64,000 nucleotides of DNA from Lentinus brumalis (lineage: Eukaryota; Basidiomycota; Agaricomycetes; Polyporales; Polyporaceae), in assembly GCA_001792895.1 (NCBI GenBank), contig MARA01000005.1:558001-622000 (forward strand). Direction: 5' to 3'. Shown piece by piece: positions 1-11,480 of this stretch. The notes beneath the pieces were generated by a model. That model made no database searches, was not told the origin of the DNA, and was given only the letters and a program-made list of their open reading frames with translations. The position numbers and the translations under genes are program-made. Every line of letters begins with the position of its first letter. Position 1 is the first letter of the stretch.

Positions 1-990
1 CCCCCATGCAGCAACAGCTCACGGTACGTGAGTAGCGAGCCGTGAACGATCTCGACCTGCGGCATCTTCAATCCCATCTGCGCATCCTGCAGGATGTGGT
101 CCAGCAAAGGACTCCGCGTCTGTCGCTCGCGCTGGATGAGGATCTCGAGACATGCTGCGAGAAGCTGAGCTGCGCTCTCGCGGATGGTGGTACTAGCGTC
201 ACGGAGGGGTTCCAAAATGTTGTCGAACGCAATTCCGATGTGAGAGTAGAAGGAAGTCGGACTGTTGCACGCAAGCTCCTTCAAGATGAGGACACCAGCG
301 TGCCTTCCCAAGTCCGTTTTGTCGGTCTGTAGTAGTCTGACAGCATCCTGGACTTCGTGTTCTATGAAGTAGTCGCCGAACGCTGCTCCACTGATTTCCG
401 CAATCTGCCCGAGAGTCTTAGAGGCGGCGAGCATAACGTCGGTGTCGGCGTCCGGGAGGAGTGCCTTGACGTAGTTGTACAGTCGGAAGAGGTTGCTCTT
501 GGATTCAATCTCTCCTTCCAGCTTCAACAGGTGATCTGCATACCTGTCAGTATGCGGCCGCCTGCAGAAGACGTCGAACCCCAAGACAGCCCGTTTGAGC
601 ACCTCGGTCAAACCCGCGTCGCGTCCTGACATCAGCGACGGCTGGGTCTGAAGGTGTCACGGGCTGACGGTGATGTTCACAGTGATTACGACGCGTACCT
701 ATGGCCAGGATACCTCCGAACTTCTCCGCCGTCATCTGACTGTGAACAAGGTGGGAGACCTTGTTGATGATCTCCTCCCAGAGCTTCGCGGCGGTGTCAA
801 ACGAGAGTTCCGGTATAGTGTTGGAGATCTATGGGGTGTTAGGAGACGAGGCAGACGTATACTCGGAACGTACGTGGCGTTTCAACTCCAGGACGGACTG
901 TGCTCGGACATCTGGACTTGTGCTCTTGAGACCTTCGAAAATCTTGTTCAAGACATCGTCAAACTGCATCAGGGGTGATGTCGACGACAT
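1..990 (-). CDS. tor1: TOR (target of rapamycin) kinase, N-terminal part, 5' end of gene
   Basis: TOR is the PI3K-like serine/threonine kinase at the core of TORC1 and TORC2, the nutrient and growth sensor. Only about the first 260 residues, the N-terminal HEAT-repeat region, lie in the window; the gene continues past base 1. Model: ATG at 990, exons 990-874, 828-699 and 535-1, with introns of 45 and 163 nt. Phases agree at both junctions and no stop interrupts the frame. Recognisable TOR stretches are AEKFGGILAID, IESKSNLFRLYNYVK, LAASKTLGQIAEISGAAFGD and LKMPQVEIVHGSLLTYRELL, in the expected order. An upstream in-frame ATG at 1089 is possible, but 990 (MSSTSP) fits the usual short lead before the first HEAT helix. 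The 163-nt intron is long for this genome. I am confident of the family; full length and function cannot be judged here. Confidence 0.9.
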
Positions 991-2239
991 GTCGCCGAAT
1001 ACCTGCCCGGCAGTTGGAGGGTAGAGGAGAGCAAGGTGGGAGTTGAGTAGAGATTTCGTTCTTGCCAACCACCTTGTACTCGGATGCACACTGCCACTGC
1101 GCGCTGCTAGATTAGATTAGTTGAACCTTATCTAATCTAGTTGTCATGAGCTTACTAGTGAAATCAAAGTGATGTACGCAGGCGGGAATCTCAGCTACTG
1201 TATGTAGGCTGAGCTATATGCTGGGTCTTCGGATCTGAAACAAGCAGCGAGAAGTCTTGCCTGAAGGATCCAGGAGGACTTCGACTGCGCAGGATCTGAT
1301 GTCGATCCCGGCATCATGAGCGCTGGTGCTGGTGTCCGGGTAAAATTGACCTTCTCTCATTGTTAATCGAATGAAATACAAACGGTCAACAAGCGGTAGC
1401 CTAAGAAAGGTCGTTCAGTGCAGACTCGACAGAAGCTAGTGCGGAGGCGTACGTGCAAGTACACACCTGATGGTGTCCGCGAAGCAAGCCGCCGCGGCTT
1501 GGCTCGTGCCGGTATACAGGAGTAGAATGAGAGCCGGTACCGTCGCGATGATCTTCATATATTCGAGAGCGCGTCTGGCCTGAGAGCGCGTCTTGAGACG
1601 TCGTACCTATCGCGGCAAGAGTAGGAGATTTCGTCGTGCAGTCAGAAGCGCAGGTCCGATCGCGTGGCCGGCGTCTAAGGAGCCTTTTGCGGCAGAACCA
1701 CGTGGAAGACTCCCAGGTCTTGAACCGCTTGGGTGAACTCGAGTTGAACCATAGCGCTTCAAGTTTGCGCGGTCCTCTCTGCTCTACATCAGAACTGAAC
1801 ATCATCCTCTTCGACATAGGACATATAAGTGTACGTCTGGGTACAACATCTGCGCATGCATGTCCATCCGGTGTCCCAGAGGCTCATCATCGCTCGACGC
1901 TCATCTACAGCAAAGGCAGGTGAAGACACACGTATCAGCTCGATGCTGCGTCCTCGCTGCATCTCGGGGCCTCGTGATTGCAGGGACGCCGTTTTGTAGA
2001 AAGGAACTCCGTTGGACGCGTCAGTTGGCCGGTTCAGGGAGCTAGTGCGCACGACGGGCCAGGGAAGCTGCACAACATAGTCGAGCACTAGCATTGTGGT
2101 GAATTGTGGCGGCCATCGCAAGCAGCCACGCTACGACAGTACGACTGCAGATAAGAGTATGGTAAGTATAACGATGATACGAGCGCGCTCATCCACACGG
2201 GACTTGAACTAGCCTCCTAGCACGTTTCGTACCGACAGT
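991..2239. other. Intergenic region without a recognised gene
   Basis: This holds the TOR promoter side and about 1 kb of unassigned sequence. Overlapping minus-strand open frames at 1401-1817 and 1789-2121 have no motif I recognise, no membrane segments and no clear splice partners. Around 1106-1145 there is a short imperfect palindrome built on the words agattagatt and cttatctaatct. I see no RNA gene. Confidence 0.5.
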
Positions 2240-3146
2240 ATGCTGCTCTCGTCCGACGACGTCTTTTTCTACACCCACAGAGCCGCAGTGATCGCCATAT
2301 CGACCAACTACTGGAACGGTCTCCTGTCATCGCATTCCACACTCCGCAGCTCGGACGCCTCGATGGTCGTGCCCTGCCCGGAGCCCGCTCCTGTCCTGAA
2401 CGTCGTCTTCCACGTCGTCTACGAACTCTCCTGCGCATTCTACGAGCCCAGCCTCGACGTTCTCTCTGCGGCCGTCGACGCCCTCGCGACCTACAGCATT
2501 CCACCCAAAGAGCACGTCGCGCCGTTTACCCCGCTCTATCCGCTTATACTCGCGCAGTCCCATTAAACCCATCACCGCATACGCTTTTGCTGCGTCGCAT
2601 GATCTGTACAGCGCCGCGGTCGCAATCTCGGCCCACCTTCTCTCGTTCCCGCTTCAGTCCCGCTCGGACAAGCTGACGGAGAAGATTGGGTTGGTGTTCT
2701 TCCTGCACCACAGCCGCCTCGAGGCGCTCCTTCGCCTCCTGGGTGAGCCCCCACGTCCGCACCCGCCGACGGACCGCTGCGACTTTGCGGAACAGCAGGG
2801 CATGACGCGCGCGCGGGAGCTCGCGTCTGCGTACCTCGCCTGGGATGCCCGACCAGGTATCGTAAGCATAACTAGTTGTGGGACCTACGCTGATGCTGCT
2901 GTGCCAGATCTCCCTGCGAGCGCGATTGGGGCTGCGTCCCTGCCACTCGCAGACCGACTCGCGTGTTATCTGTGCAGACAGAACCTCGTGGAGCGCGATA
3001 TGCAGGGCGACGTGCGCTGGTCGATGGTCAACGTGCGCTATGCTTCGCTGGGCGGGACGGACATCGCTGGTCTGCCAATCCATGCAGAGGTCCATATGAT
3101 CGAACTCAAACATCGCGAGGACATCGTCTTCGATTTACGGCCTTAG
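2240..3146 (+). pseudogene. BTB/POZ-domain gene, eroded upstream paralogue
   Basis: This matches the intact BTB gene at 4014-5283 along most of its length. Shared stretches include SSDDVFFYTH, VVPCPEPAPVLNVVFHVVY, DVLSAAVDALA and LASAYLAWD, and two introns sit at the same places (2857-2907 and after MVN near 3033). Compared with its neighbour it lacks the first exon and about 45 codons. It also has a two-base deletion near 2562-2570 that puts a stop (TAA) after ILAQSH; the homologous frame resumes and runs to the stop at 3146 (DLRP). A shortened product from the ATG at 2240 would still contain the BTB core. The gene is probably a pseudogene, though a sequencing error at the frameshift cannot be excluded. 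Confidence 0.72.
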
Positions 3147-3864
3147 GGCCGCCCCGCGTCGTCCCGAGCCTCACCTCACCCTGGCTTTCTCTCCTCTAGT
3201 CACTACTTCAGAAAATTGTCGTATCTGTAACTCCCTATGCTTTTCGCGCTGTCTGTCCGTGGTTCCCCTGCTCTGTATTGCTGTATTCATAGTTGTAAGT
3301 GTGCTCTGTCCAGTCCTATCTTCATGCGTACATCATACCGTGGTGTAAAATTTGCAGTTCCCTGGAAATGTCGAGCTGTTGCACTGCCAGTTTCAGCCTG
3401 AGTGGGTTCTGAAGAACGTGATAAAGTACTTACACTCGTTCCGTCGAGCTTATGCCAAGTTGGCAACATCACCGGAAGAATGGGGTCACCGGCGTTTAAG
3501 TTGCCTTTTCAGGCAGAGCCACGTGGGCCCTATCGCACCGTCACGTCGCGAAACACAGTATTCGACGCGTCTCCCGACTCTCGGCCCTGACCACTCCTCC
3601 TCCCACTCATTTCGCCTTCCTCGGCAGATTGGCTGAGTCTCTCGAAAGCTTGATGATGTGAGCGCTATCAACGTAATCTGACACGCTCAGCTCAAAGTTC
3701 CATCCTGCCTTCAACGTGTTGCGCAAGTGGTTCACACACCCGGCAGTGGGCACGCTCTCGGAGTCTCGCTGCATTCCTAGGCTAGTATGTGGGCGTTTGT
3801 CTCGAGCTATTACTGTACTTCTACTGGTGTCAGAAACGCTGGCCCAGGTTGTATGACGTGTCGG

Positions 3865-3872
3865 TGACGTCA
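3865..3872. promoter_or_regulatory. TGACGTCA palindrome (CRE/ATF-type site)
   Basis: This is a perfect 8-bp CRE palindrome about 75 bp upstream of the TATA box of the intact BTB gene and 142 bp upstream of its ATG. Fungal bZIP factors of the Atf1/CREB type bind this word. The position is right for a promoter element; use in vivo is inferred. Confidence 0.4.
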
Positions 3873-3945
3873 GAATAACTTCCACTGCCGACCGAGAAGA
3901 CATGGAGACTCTGCAGAGCGTTGCCCGCCGGGCGTACCACCACCA

Positions 3946-3951
3946 TATAAA
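3946..3951 (+). promoter_or_regulatory. TATA box of the BTB gene
   Basis: TATAAA lies 63-68 bp upstream of the ATG at 4014, which leaves a short 5' leader. This supports 4014 as the start rather than the later GTG at 4156 that lies inside exon 2. Confidence 0.6.
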
Positions 3952-4013
3952 TCCAGGACAAATTGTCCGTCTCTCTTGACGCTGCTGCGGTATTCTCATC
4001 TCACAGTCAAGAC

Positions 4014-5283
4014 ATGTCGTCGCAGAAGATGCCCGCTCCGTCCCGCGAGCGCGCAACCCCCTTTCAGTTACCTACCCCTCCAGTACGCTCCTGTGCGACC
4101 ACCTCTGCGATACATGACTGAGTAAATTTTTTAGGCATCCCACGGGGGCTCTCCCGTGCAGCCTCAGGACATCATCCCGGAGCCTGCAGAAGACGATTCC
4201 GACAGCAGAATCATTTCAATATCGACCACCTTCCACCCTACGGCCGACATCCTGCCGACCCGACCCGACACCATCGTGCTCTCGTCCGACGGCGTCTTCT
4301 TTTACGTGCACGCCTCCGCCATGCTAGCCACGTCCACAAACAACTGGGACGGCCGCATGCCATCCGGCGGATCTCACTCCCGAGTGAGCGAACCCTGCGC
4401 GTCCGAGGGCTCGAAGGTCGTGCCCTGCCCGGACCCCGCTCCTGTCCTGAACGTCGTCCTACACGTCGTCTACGGCCTCTCCTGCGAGTCTTACAAGCCC
4501 ACCATTGACGTCCTCTCCGCCGCCGTCGACGCCTTGGCCGCGTACGGCATCCCACCAAAGGATCACATCGCGCCGTCCACTCCGCTCTATGCGCTCATCC
4601 TCGCGCAGGCACCGACCAAACCTATCGCCGCATACGTGCTCGCCGCATCGCACGATCTATACAGCCTAGCAGTCCCCGTCTCGAGCCACCTCCTCTCGTT
4701 CCCTCTGCCGTCGCTCACCGACGAGCTGACGGAGAAGATCGGGCCGCTGTACCTGAAGCGGCTCTTCTTTCTGCACCTCGGCCGCAAGGAGGCTCTCCGG
4801 CAGCTCATAAACGCGCCCCCGCATCCGCACCCGCCGACGCAGGAGTGCGATTTCACGGAACAGAAGAGTTGCACGCGAGCGTGGACCCTCGCTTCTGCGT
4901 ATCTCGCCTGGGACATGCGACCAGGTAGCGTCCTCATCTTCATGTCGACATCGTGTTCGAGTGAAGCTGACTCATTGCAGACCTCCGCGGGAGCGAGATC
5001 GAGGCTACGTATCTGCCGCTTGGGGAGCGTCTGTCGTGCGACCTGTGCAAGCAGAGCCTGGTCGAGCGCGTGAAGCATGTCATCGTGCAGTGGTCGATGG
5101 TCAAGGTAGGATTTGGTTCGCTCGTCCAGGTGCATCACGCTGATGACCTTCCACTCAGAGATCCATATGAGTTCCGACGCTGGTGGAGGACTTCTCCTCC
5201 CCCTCGACAGGCCCCCGCGCCGTCCGGACCCCAGACCTCTGCGTGCCATCGCAAGCATCGTCGGGCCTCATAGCCCTAACTAG
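4014..5283 (+). CDS. BTB/POZ-domain protein
   Basis: Exons 4014-4082, 4135-4924, 4981-5105 and 5161-5283 give 368 residues with consistent phases. The start is MSSQKMPAP behind a TATA box. The BTB fold begins near residue 80 (DTIVLSSDGVFFYVHASAML), with the usual order: a displayed SSDG strand, an acidic/Pro loop ending CPDPAPVLNVVLHVVYG, then a helical part (DVLSAAVDALAAYGI...). After it come a helical extension and a Cys-x2-Cys element (CDLCKQ) near the C-terminus. BTB domains mediate dimerisation and adaptor functions such as cullin-3 binding; no kelch or MATH partner is present, and large families of such stand-alone BTB proteins occur in Agaricomycetes. The function of this one is unknown. 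It is a tandem paralogue of the eroded copy at 2240-3146. The last intron could use either of two adjacent AG acceptors; the one ending at 5160 keeps the frame aligned with the paralogue. Confidence 0.78.
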
Positions 5284-5780
5284 TCGTACATGCCCGTTTC
5301 GTGCTTTGTCCATCTCGTGTGTAAGATACGTGGTCGTCGTCTCCCAGTCTTTCCCTCGCACAATCCTCCGAGTCCAAACCGCACCCATGTAAGGTTCACC
5401 ATCCCAGGAATACTGTGGGATTGAGACGGCGCTGAGCCATCTCACGCCACCTCGAGACTGTCGGGGATCACGTCGAGCATTGTCCGACGACGAGACACGA
5501 GACCGGAAGGCCAGCTGCTCGAGTATGAGCACGACCGGATTGAAGCCCCCGCCGCGCCCAGGGAGGACAGGACAGACAACTGCCGACCTCTGCGCGCGTC
5601 ACCCGAGCGAGCCTCAGGAGAGCGGCCCAGGCAGGCAAGTGAGCAGCACGACGAAGAGAGGTGATAATTCGTACTAGACTGGACGAGGAGGAGGCTGGTG
5701 AGCAGCTTCGAATATCCCTTTCGATAAACTGGTATCAAGTCTGAGACGAGAGTGCGCGGCTACTTGGCTGGATCGGTCGG
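5284..5780. other. Intergenic region between convergent BTB and HET genes
   Basis: About 500 bp lie between the 3' ends of two convergent genes. I see no gene, RNA or notable repeat. Any minus-strand coding here would be a C-terminal extension of the HET gene, for which there is no splice evidence. Confidence 0.4.
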
Positions 5781-7752
5781 CTATCCAACCCAGCGAGTGG
5801 CTGGTGCCCGTAAGTCAAATTGCCATCGCGCCCACGCATGCAGCGTACGGCCATCCGGGTCCAGGGCAGATGGCAGGAAGGAAAGTCGGATGGTGAGAGA
5901 GCAGATCGACTCATCAAGGACAAAGGAGAAGTCCTTGCTCTGCCGCGGCCATCGGTTGACATGATCCGTAACGCAGTCGTGCCCATCGTAGCGCAGTGTT
6001 TCCGTACTAGGCAGCTGTGAGGCTAGCCAGGGGCGCGCCCACAGCGACATGTCCTTCCGTGGGGGTATCCATTCATATGCGAATGACGCATCCCCAGACT
6101 GGGGCGCGAGGCGCTGGCACCGGCCGACCTGGATAACGATCACGCTGAGCTCTAGGCCATAAGGTTGATTCGCAAAACCGAATGTCGTCGGGACGTTGTC
6201 ATCTGTGAGCCCCACGTTTGCGGTGAAGCTCAACGCATAGTGGTTGAGCGCCATAGGCCCGCCAGTCACGGTGATGGTTGTTCCGTTGAGAGTGTCAATG
6301 AACTCCTGGATGATCGGGCTGGGAAAGCGGAATCGCTGAGGGGGGCGGAGTAGCACATTCATCGGCAATATGGCGGGACACGGTCGAGACGTGGGGTTGG
6401 AAGGTTGATGATGGAGGAGGTACACATCCCTCCATCGCCACATGCTGTCCCCTGGGAAGACATACGAGCTGTGCGGTGCAAGTATGGCTTTGCGCCCACG
6501 GTGCTCAGGGAACGCCTCTCCATCTTCGCATATGCTATAAGATGGATATCCATCTTGTCTCATAGGACGGTGGGAAAGGAGTAGGAACGACCGACTATTT
6601 CTGTTGCATGTCCAACGCAGATCTGCGAGAGTCGCAAAGTCGGTCTCCATCATGGGAATGTGGGCGAGCACTCCGCGCGGGGTCACGGTCAATGTGATTG
6701 CGTCAGCGTCAGAAGACTGTCAGGAGGAATATCACTATCATCAGCAACGCGTGGATGGCTGAAGATTAGTCTGACATGACGCACAGATGGAAGGGCCGGG
6801 CACATCGAAGCAGTGGAATCATTATAATCAAAGACGACTCCCGTGCAACCTGCCCTGTGACAGTGTGGCCAATTGAAGACGGCGGGAGAATGCGCGAAAA
6901 GCGGGCCCGGGGTATGCGGAGGCAGGACCGTCCTCGCTAAGCTCTGGAGAGAAGTGCTACATCCCCATGCAAAGAGAGTTGTATCCTCGCTTCTCTTCAT
7001 GATCTCCTCCTGCAGGCGCTGAAAAGCTCTTCGTCCCTCTCCGTAGAGTGTGGGCATTTGAATGTCGAAGATTCCCAGCAAGCAGTACGCTTCGTCCTCG
7101 AGACGTGTCGTCACTCTGTGTGCGGCCCACGACATCCGCTGAGCAATGCTGAAGTCGTTGAGCTGCTGTTCGTGCTTGAGTAGGCACTCGGGAATGCCCG
7201 TGCAGGCTTGCAAGGCTTCGGCGAAGCCAGCTTTGGATCCGAGCACCCCCATTCCCGATCAACAAAAACAACGAAAGGAGCAGCAATGAGCTCCTGCAGC
7301 GTCCATCCCCGCTGGTGCCATCGGCTTTGGGCAAACCCGAGCGGAGGCTGTCGATCCGTGTCCGGCAGGTTGTTGACCAATGTGGCGGGCAGGGCACAAG
7401 AGATGTCGCCGAGGTGTGCGTAGCAGATGGAAGAGTGGGAGTAGTAGCGATACATGGAGTTGATCGCCTCCGACAGCTCGGCGCTGCTGGACTTGTCGAT
7501 GCAGCAGGTGTCAATCCAGACCCACTTGTACCCGTGCTGCTCGGCGAGCTCGCAGCATCGCCTGATCTTGTCGCCTACGAGGTTCCGCGGGACGTCGCCA
7601 GTCGCGGCGCATCGCTTCTCCAGCTTCCGCAGCTCCTTAAACGACTGCTCAACTCTGTCCCAGACGTGGGAGAGGATCGCGTACCCCTCCCGGACGTCCT
7701 CGGGAGCTGTGAAGAAATGAAGCTCCGCGCGGTCCGTGCTGAGGAGCCACAT
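5781..7752 (-). CDS. HET-domain (heterokaryon incompatibility) protein, one frameshift
   Basis: The HET domain mediates non-self recognition and cell death after hyphal fusion in fungi. From the ATG at 7752 (MWLLST) the typical blocks appear in order: YAILSHVWD, then CCELAEQHGYKWVWIDTCCI, YRYYSHSSICYAHLGD, SRWHQRGWTLQELIAAP and VFVDREWG. Then, in another frame, come VLGSKAGF, QRMSWAAHR, TRLEDEAYCLLGIFDIQMP and LYGEGRRAFQRLQEEI. An intron at 6784-6717 joins the C-terminal part (TLTVTPRGVLAHIP) to the stop at 5781, giving about 630 residues. The frame changes by one base at the C-run 7246-7250 (G5 on the coding strand) in the middle of a conserved block, so an intron is not a credible explanation. 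Either the gene is a recent pseudogene or the run is miscalled. There is no extra repeat domain. Confidence 0.8.
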
Positions 7753-8239
7753 GTGTGCTCTGACCTGGTACCGGAAGCCGGGAGATGGTCAGCGTCGCAG
7801 CCAAAAGCGAGATTGGAAAACACGTGCGAAATTCGTATGGATGCTCCGTGGACGGCTGAAGGAAACCGGACGAGTCGAATCGCAGAGCAGTCGGGAGGTG
7901 GCAGGTAACGGCGAGGGCGAGCGAAGTTTTATGTTCAGTGATCCCTTGAAGGCTGTACAAGCACCGCCTGCACACCACGAGACCTTCTCGTCTAGCTCCT
8001 CCTCCTATTCCACGCAAAAAATGGAACACCGCTCGGCACTGCTTGTGAGACTGCAGCGCCGGGGGTACAACATTATTTTGGGCCCTTCTCGCATTCCCGG
8101 GATGAAGCTGGAGGGCCAGAAGTGTTCGATATGAACGCAGGGTCCCTTGTACTCGTACACCCTACAGCCAACCTACAGCTGCATAGATATCTGAAGCGGA
8201 GAGCGTATCAACTATCGCTGACTGACATACATCTGGTGC
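7753..8239. other. Upstream region of the HET gene
   Basis: About 490 bp hold the presumed promoter of the minus-strand HET gene. Plus-strand open frames here run through the HET 5' end and look like shadows. I see no clear TATA box and no recognised gene. Confidence 0.35.
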
Positions 8240-8284
8240 ATGGGAATCGCACAGCCTGAGGCTGTGACAGCTTTCGTGCGTGCA

Positions 8285-8720
8285 TCCTCAGAGGGCGCAG
8301 GAGAGACGCCTGTTGAACGTGTTCAGCGGGTCTGGGAAGTGCACGGTGAAAAAGACGCACCGGACGGGGCTACCACTGTCTCTGGTTGGTTCAGATCCTC
8401 CCAACCCCTCCTCCTGCTGATTCGAGAGCGGGAGAGTACCTTGTGGGTGGACAAGGCCGTGGGTTGTCTTCCGTCAGGTCCAGAGCTCAAGGAAAACAAC
8501 GCTCGGTATGATCGACTCGGAGGACCATGCGAACTTAGACGTGACCGGTCGTGCGGACTTGCGCCGACCATCGGCATCATGTACGCATCGGCGCTGGAGC
8601 TGCGGGTGGATGCTGTGAGCATTATCGAGAGTTTCTGTCGAAGAGGCGCAAGTCTGAGTACTCATCGTGTCCCTGCAACTTTCAGCAATGGGCATCGAAC
8701 GTCACGGACGGATTAAATGG
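8285..8720 (+). repeat. Dispersed inverted repeat, left copy (partner 12100-12560, inverted)
   Basis: Several blocks match the reverse complement of 12100-12560. Examples are tcgtgtccctgcaact followed by gcaatgggcat near 8660-8695, gcgccgacc plus atcggca near 8566-8578, and ggagctgcgg near 8599. The match is patchy, with small gaps. A plus-strand open frame (8240-8716) covers it but has no known motif. The repeat may be a worn transposon or a fragment of an old gene. Confidence 0.5.
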
Positions 8721-8779
8721 CAGCGAAGTACTGAGTAGTACATACCGTAGCGAACGCTTCGAGGAAGAATCAAGGAACG

Positions 8780-8950
8780 TGAAAATTGAAGGAGAAGCGG
8801 TCGAATAGCCGCCGCGGGAGCTCCGCCACGACGACGACGACGACAACGACCGCGACTACCCAACATTACAACTCCTTGTGCCGCTGCGTCTTGCATCTTT
8901 GCCGACCTCCAAGAGAGCCTGGCCAACGATCAAAGCGGACCGCAGTGCTC
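8780..8950 (+). repeat. Second inverted repeat with CGA triplet run, left copy (partner 13980-14230, inverted)
   Basis: The blocks gaaggagaagcgg, atagccgcc, ctccgccacgacgacgac and ttgccgacctc occur here, and in the same order on the reverse complement of 13980-14230. Both copies carry an expanded CGA/TCG triplet run (8828-8850 here). Relative to the first inverted repeat the order differs between the two sides, so this is not one simple palindrome. Confidence 0.5.
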
Positions 8951-9284
8951 AACACAGAAAATCACTACGCAGGAAGCCCTCACCATCGCTGAAGCATCCC
9001 CGTCTCGATCATCTCTCAAAATCGCTCCGCCGCACACCCCGAGTCGTGCGCATTAACGGTGTATAAGTATTGAAGGTACGCGCAATAGCATGTCCGAGCA
9101 CTGTGTAGCTGTAGCCAAGATCGTAAACAAGGATGGGGTCGGGTCGTAATGTACTTAGCAACCGGGAGAATGGCAATGTGTGTGTGTGTGGCTAGAAATA
9201 CATCGTCCGTGTGTTCATGGTATATCTCTCGAACCTCCCGTCGTCTCATGTGTCGCGTGAATGAAGGTCAGAAGCACATCACGA

Positions 9285-11147
9285 CTACAACAGCAGACCG
9301 CCGCCGACGATCCCCGAGAGGAACATCGCGAGCCAGAGGCCGAGCGAGGCGAACTCGACTCGCAGGGGGACGTCCGCGTTCGAGTTGCGGTCCGAGCCCG
9401 CGTTCGCGCTCCCGCCCGTGACAGTCGCCACAGAGCCGACCGTCGGGCTCGGCGCCGGGCCCAGCTGCCCGTTCATGCTCGTCGCCGTCGACGACAGCTG
9501 CGCGAACCCGACCGCCGCAGGGCTCGCCCGGAAGACCGAGTACACGTTCTTGAGGAACGTGTCGCCGATGATCCACGGCGGCGCGCTCGTGCCCGACGTG
9601 TCCAGCTGGAAGAAGCCGCCCACGCAGCTGTTCCCGCTCACCTGCATCAGCAGGAAGTCCGCGTTCGAGATCGGCCACGCGATGCTGCTGTTCCCGAACT
9701 TCATCGTCACCGTCACGTTCGTGTCGCACGCTGGGGAACGGGTCAGACGATGGGCATCGCAGGATGGGGTGGCAACTTACGATACGTGTAGTAGCCCGCA
9801 TTGTCGCCGGTGAGAGCCTCGCTGCCGGGGATCTGCGCGTACAGCGCGGCGATGGAATCCGCAGGGCCGCCAACAAGAGTGGTGCCCGTGTCGATTGCGG
9901 CATACGACGCGGAGCCCGCGTCGAGGGAGACCGATTGGCCGTTAACAGTCAGACCTAAGACGAGAATCAGCGGCAACGCAGAGGAGGAACAGGACGGTGA
10001 CTTACCAGTCAGCTCCTGGATCCAGTAGCCCTCCTGGCCCTCCGGAATAGGCTGGTAGTCGATGTCGCCCGTGAACAGCGACGTGTTGACCGCGCCGAGG
10101 TTGAACGTTCCTCCGGGCTCGAGGACTTGCGCATTCTGCACGTCGACGAAGCGCGTGAGCTGGAACGCCATGAGCGGCTGGTCGAGGGTGCCGCTGCTTT
10201 CCGCCAACGCTTGCCAGAGGGGCGTCGCCCCAGAAGAAGAGATGGACTTGAAGCCGAGGCCCATGAGGCCGGAAACCGGCGAGGTGAGCAGGTTGTTCGA
10301 TATCTGCGTGACGACACCTGAACGGCAGCGTTAGTCGCGGATGGTCGAGAGGGTCAACACCGACGTACCGAACACCTGGTCGCTGACCTCGAAGCCAGCA
10401 AACTGCACGGAATCCTGGCCAAGGTTTCCCCGCGCGGCGCCCGATCCGTAGCTGATGGAGAATGGCGTGTTCAGGTCGGTAAACGTCGACGAAGCTGTTG
10501 GTAACAACGAGTCAGTCAATCACCTGGGGGAAACGAAGAGACAATCCGGGATCGCACTGGCACGCGCCCGCATCGCGCAGCTCTGTGCTGCATATATGCC
10601 CGTAGTGAAGAGGACAAAGAACGTACCATTCGCGTCAAAGGTTGGTATGCCGTCCGATTGCGACGCAGACAGCCCATCATTGGCAGCAAGCCAAAGGTCG
10701 CTGCAGCGAGAGCGAAGTCAATAAAAAGAGTGAAACGAGATGGGGAGACCACGCACGATGAGCCCGTGTCCAAAATGACATTGTACGAGATCGGGGGCGT
10801 TCCAGCTGCTATTGAGCCGTAGAAGCTGGAGTCGGCGTTCTGGTTGGTGAGCCTGCAACAGCTGTGAGCAAGAGCGCAAGCAACCGATGTGGATGATGGA
10901 CGTACAGGTTCAAGCCGCTCGCGCGCTTCGTGTTTGTGCTCCCGGCGCCGTACTTCGATTTCAGCGAGTCCCGTTGGCCTCTCAGCCACTCAAAGCGTTC
11001 GGCCTCGGTGAGCTGAGGTTTGCTCCGTCGGAGGAGGGGTACGGTGCGCGGTAATGGTGTGGGTGCGGGGCTCGGGGCTGCGAACACTTCCTGTGCCGCG
11101 ACGGAGAGAAGACACGATACGGCGAGGGAGTGGGGGAGGAGGTGCAT
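9285..11147 (-). CDS. Secreted, probably GPI-anchored aspartic protease (pepsin family A1)
   Basis: This is a two-lobed aspartic endopeptidase of the pepsin/yapsin type, expected at the cell surface. Exons 11147-10906, 10852-10757, 10700-10627, 10494-10369, 10317-10006, 9954-9781 and 9730-9285 give 489 residues with matching phases. A signal peptide (MHLLPHSLAVSCLLSVAAQ) is followed by a basic propeptide (TEAERFEWLRGQRDSLKSKY). The first catalytic motif is ILDTGSSDLWL, split by an intron inside the Ser codon, and the flap is FSISYGSGAARG. The second catalytic motif is AAIDTGTTLVGGP. The IIGDTFLKNVYSVF block follows, then a Ser/Thr-rich tail and a C-terminal hydrophobic stretch (LWLAMFLSGIVGGGLLL) typical of GPI signals. 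All key residues are present. Three dead or partial copies lie at 23.1, 24.7 and 29.1 kb. Confidence 0.9.
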
Positions 11148-11480
11148 GGTGGAGAGACGTGAGGAGGAGGAGGAAGGGGGAGGAGGAGAGAGGTGGAGGC
11201 GGCGAGGGCCCGGGGAAGGTTAAAGGAACAGGTAATACTCGGAGGAGCTGCGCACAGCGCGGCGGGCCAAGGATATGATGATGCTCCGATGAGTAATGCC
11301 AGGGCAGTGACGCGTTCTGTCGAGTGGGGTCGTCCGCAGGTCCAGAGCACGTCGTAGAGCAGGAGAGCAAAGGAGAGAGCGATGAGAGTGTCCAGCACGA
11401 GGAGCAGGACGACGAGCACGACGGACAACGGCAAGAACAACAGCGGCTGGCGGTGGCTGCCATGCCCATCCGCAGCCCCA
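11148..11480 (-). promoter_or_regulatory. 5' flank of the aspartic protease gene, shared with repeated modules
   Basis: On the minus strand this contains gctggacactctcatcgct, ctctcctttgctctcctgct and ctctggacctgcgg. Close relatives of these words recur just upstream of the protease copies at about 23.05, 24.57 and 28.87 kb. It is therefore the ancestral leader and promoter of this small family. Unlike three of those copies, I find no TGACGTCA/ACGCGT core in this one. Confidence 0.5.

Noticed and set aside
1401..2121. Minus-strand frames 1401-1817 and 1789-2121 as a gene upstream of TOR
   Set aside because: No recognisable domain, no consistent splice sites linking them, and composition like neighbouring non-coding DNA.
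7240..7260. Explaining the HET frame change by an intron
   Set aside because: Homology to the HET domain continues residue by residue across the point (DREWG then VLGSKAGF), leaving no room for an intron; a one-base indel in the G-run is simpler.
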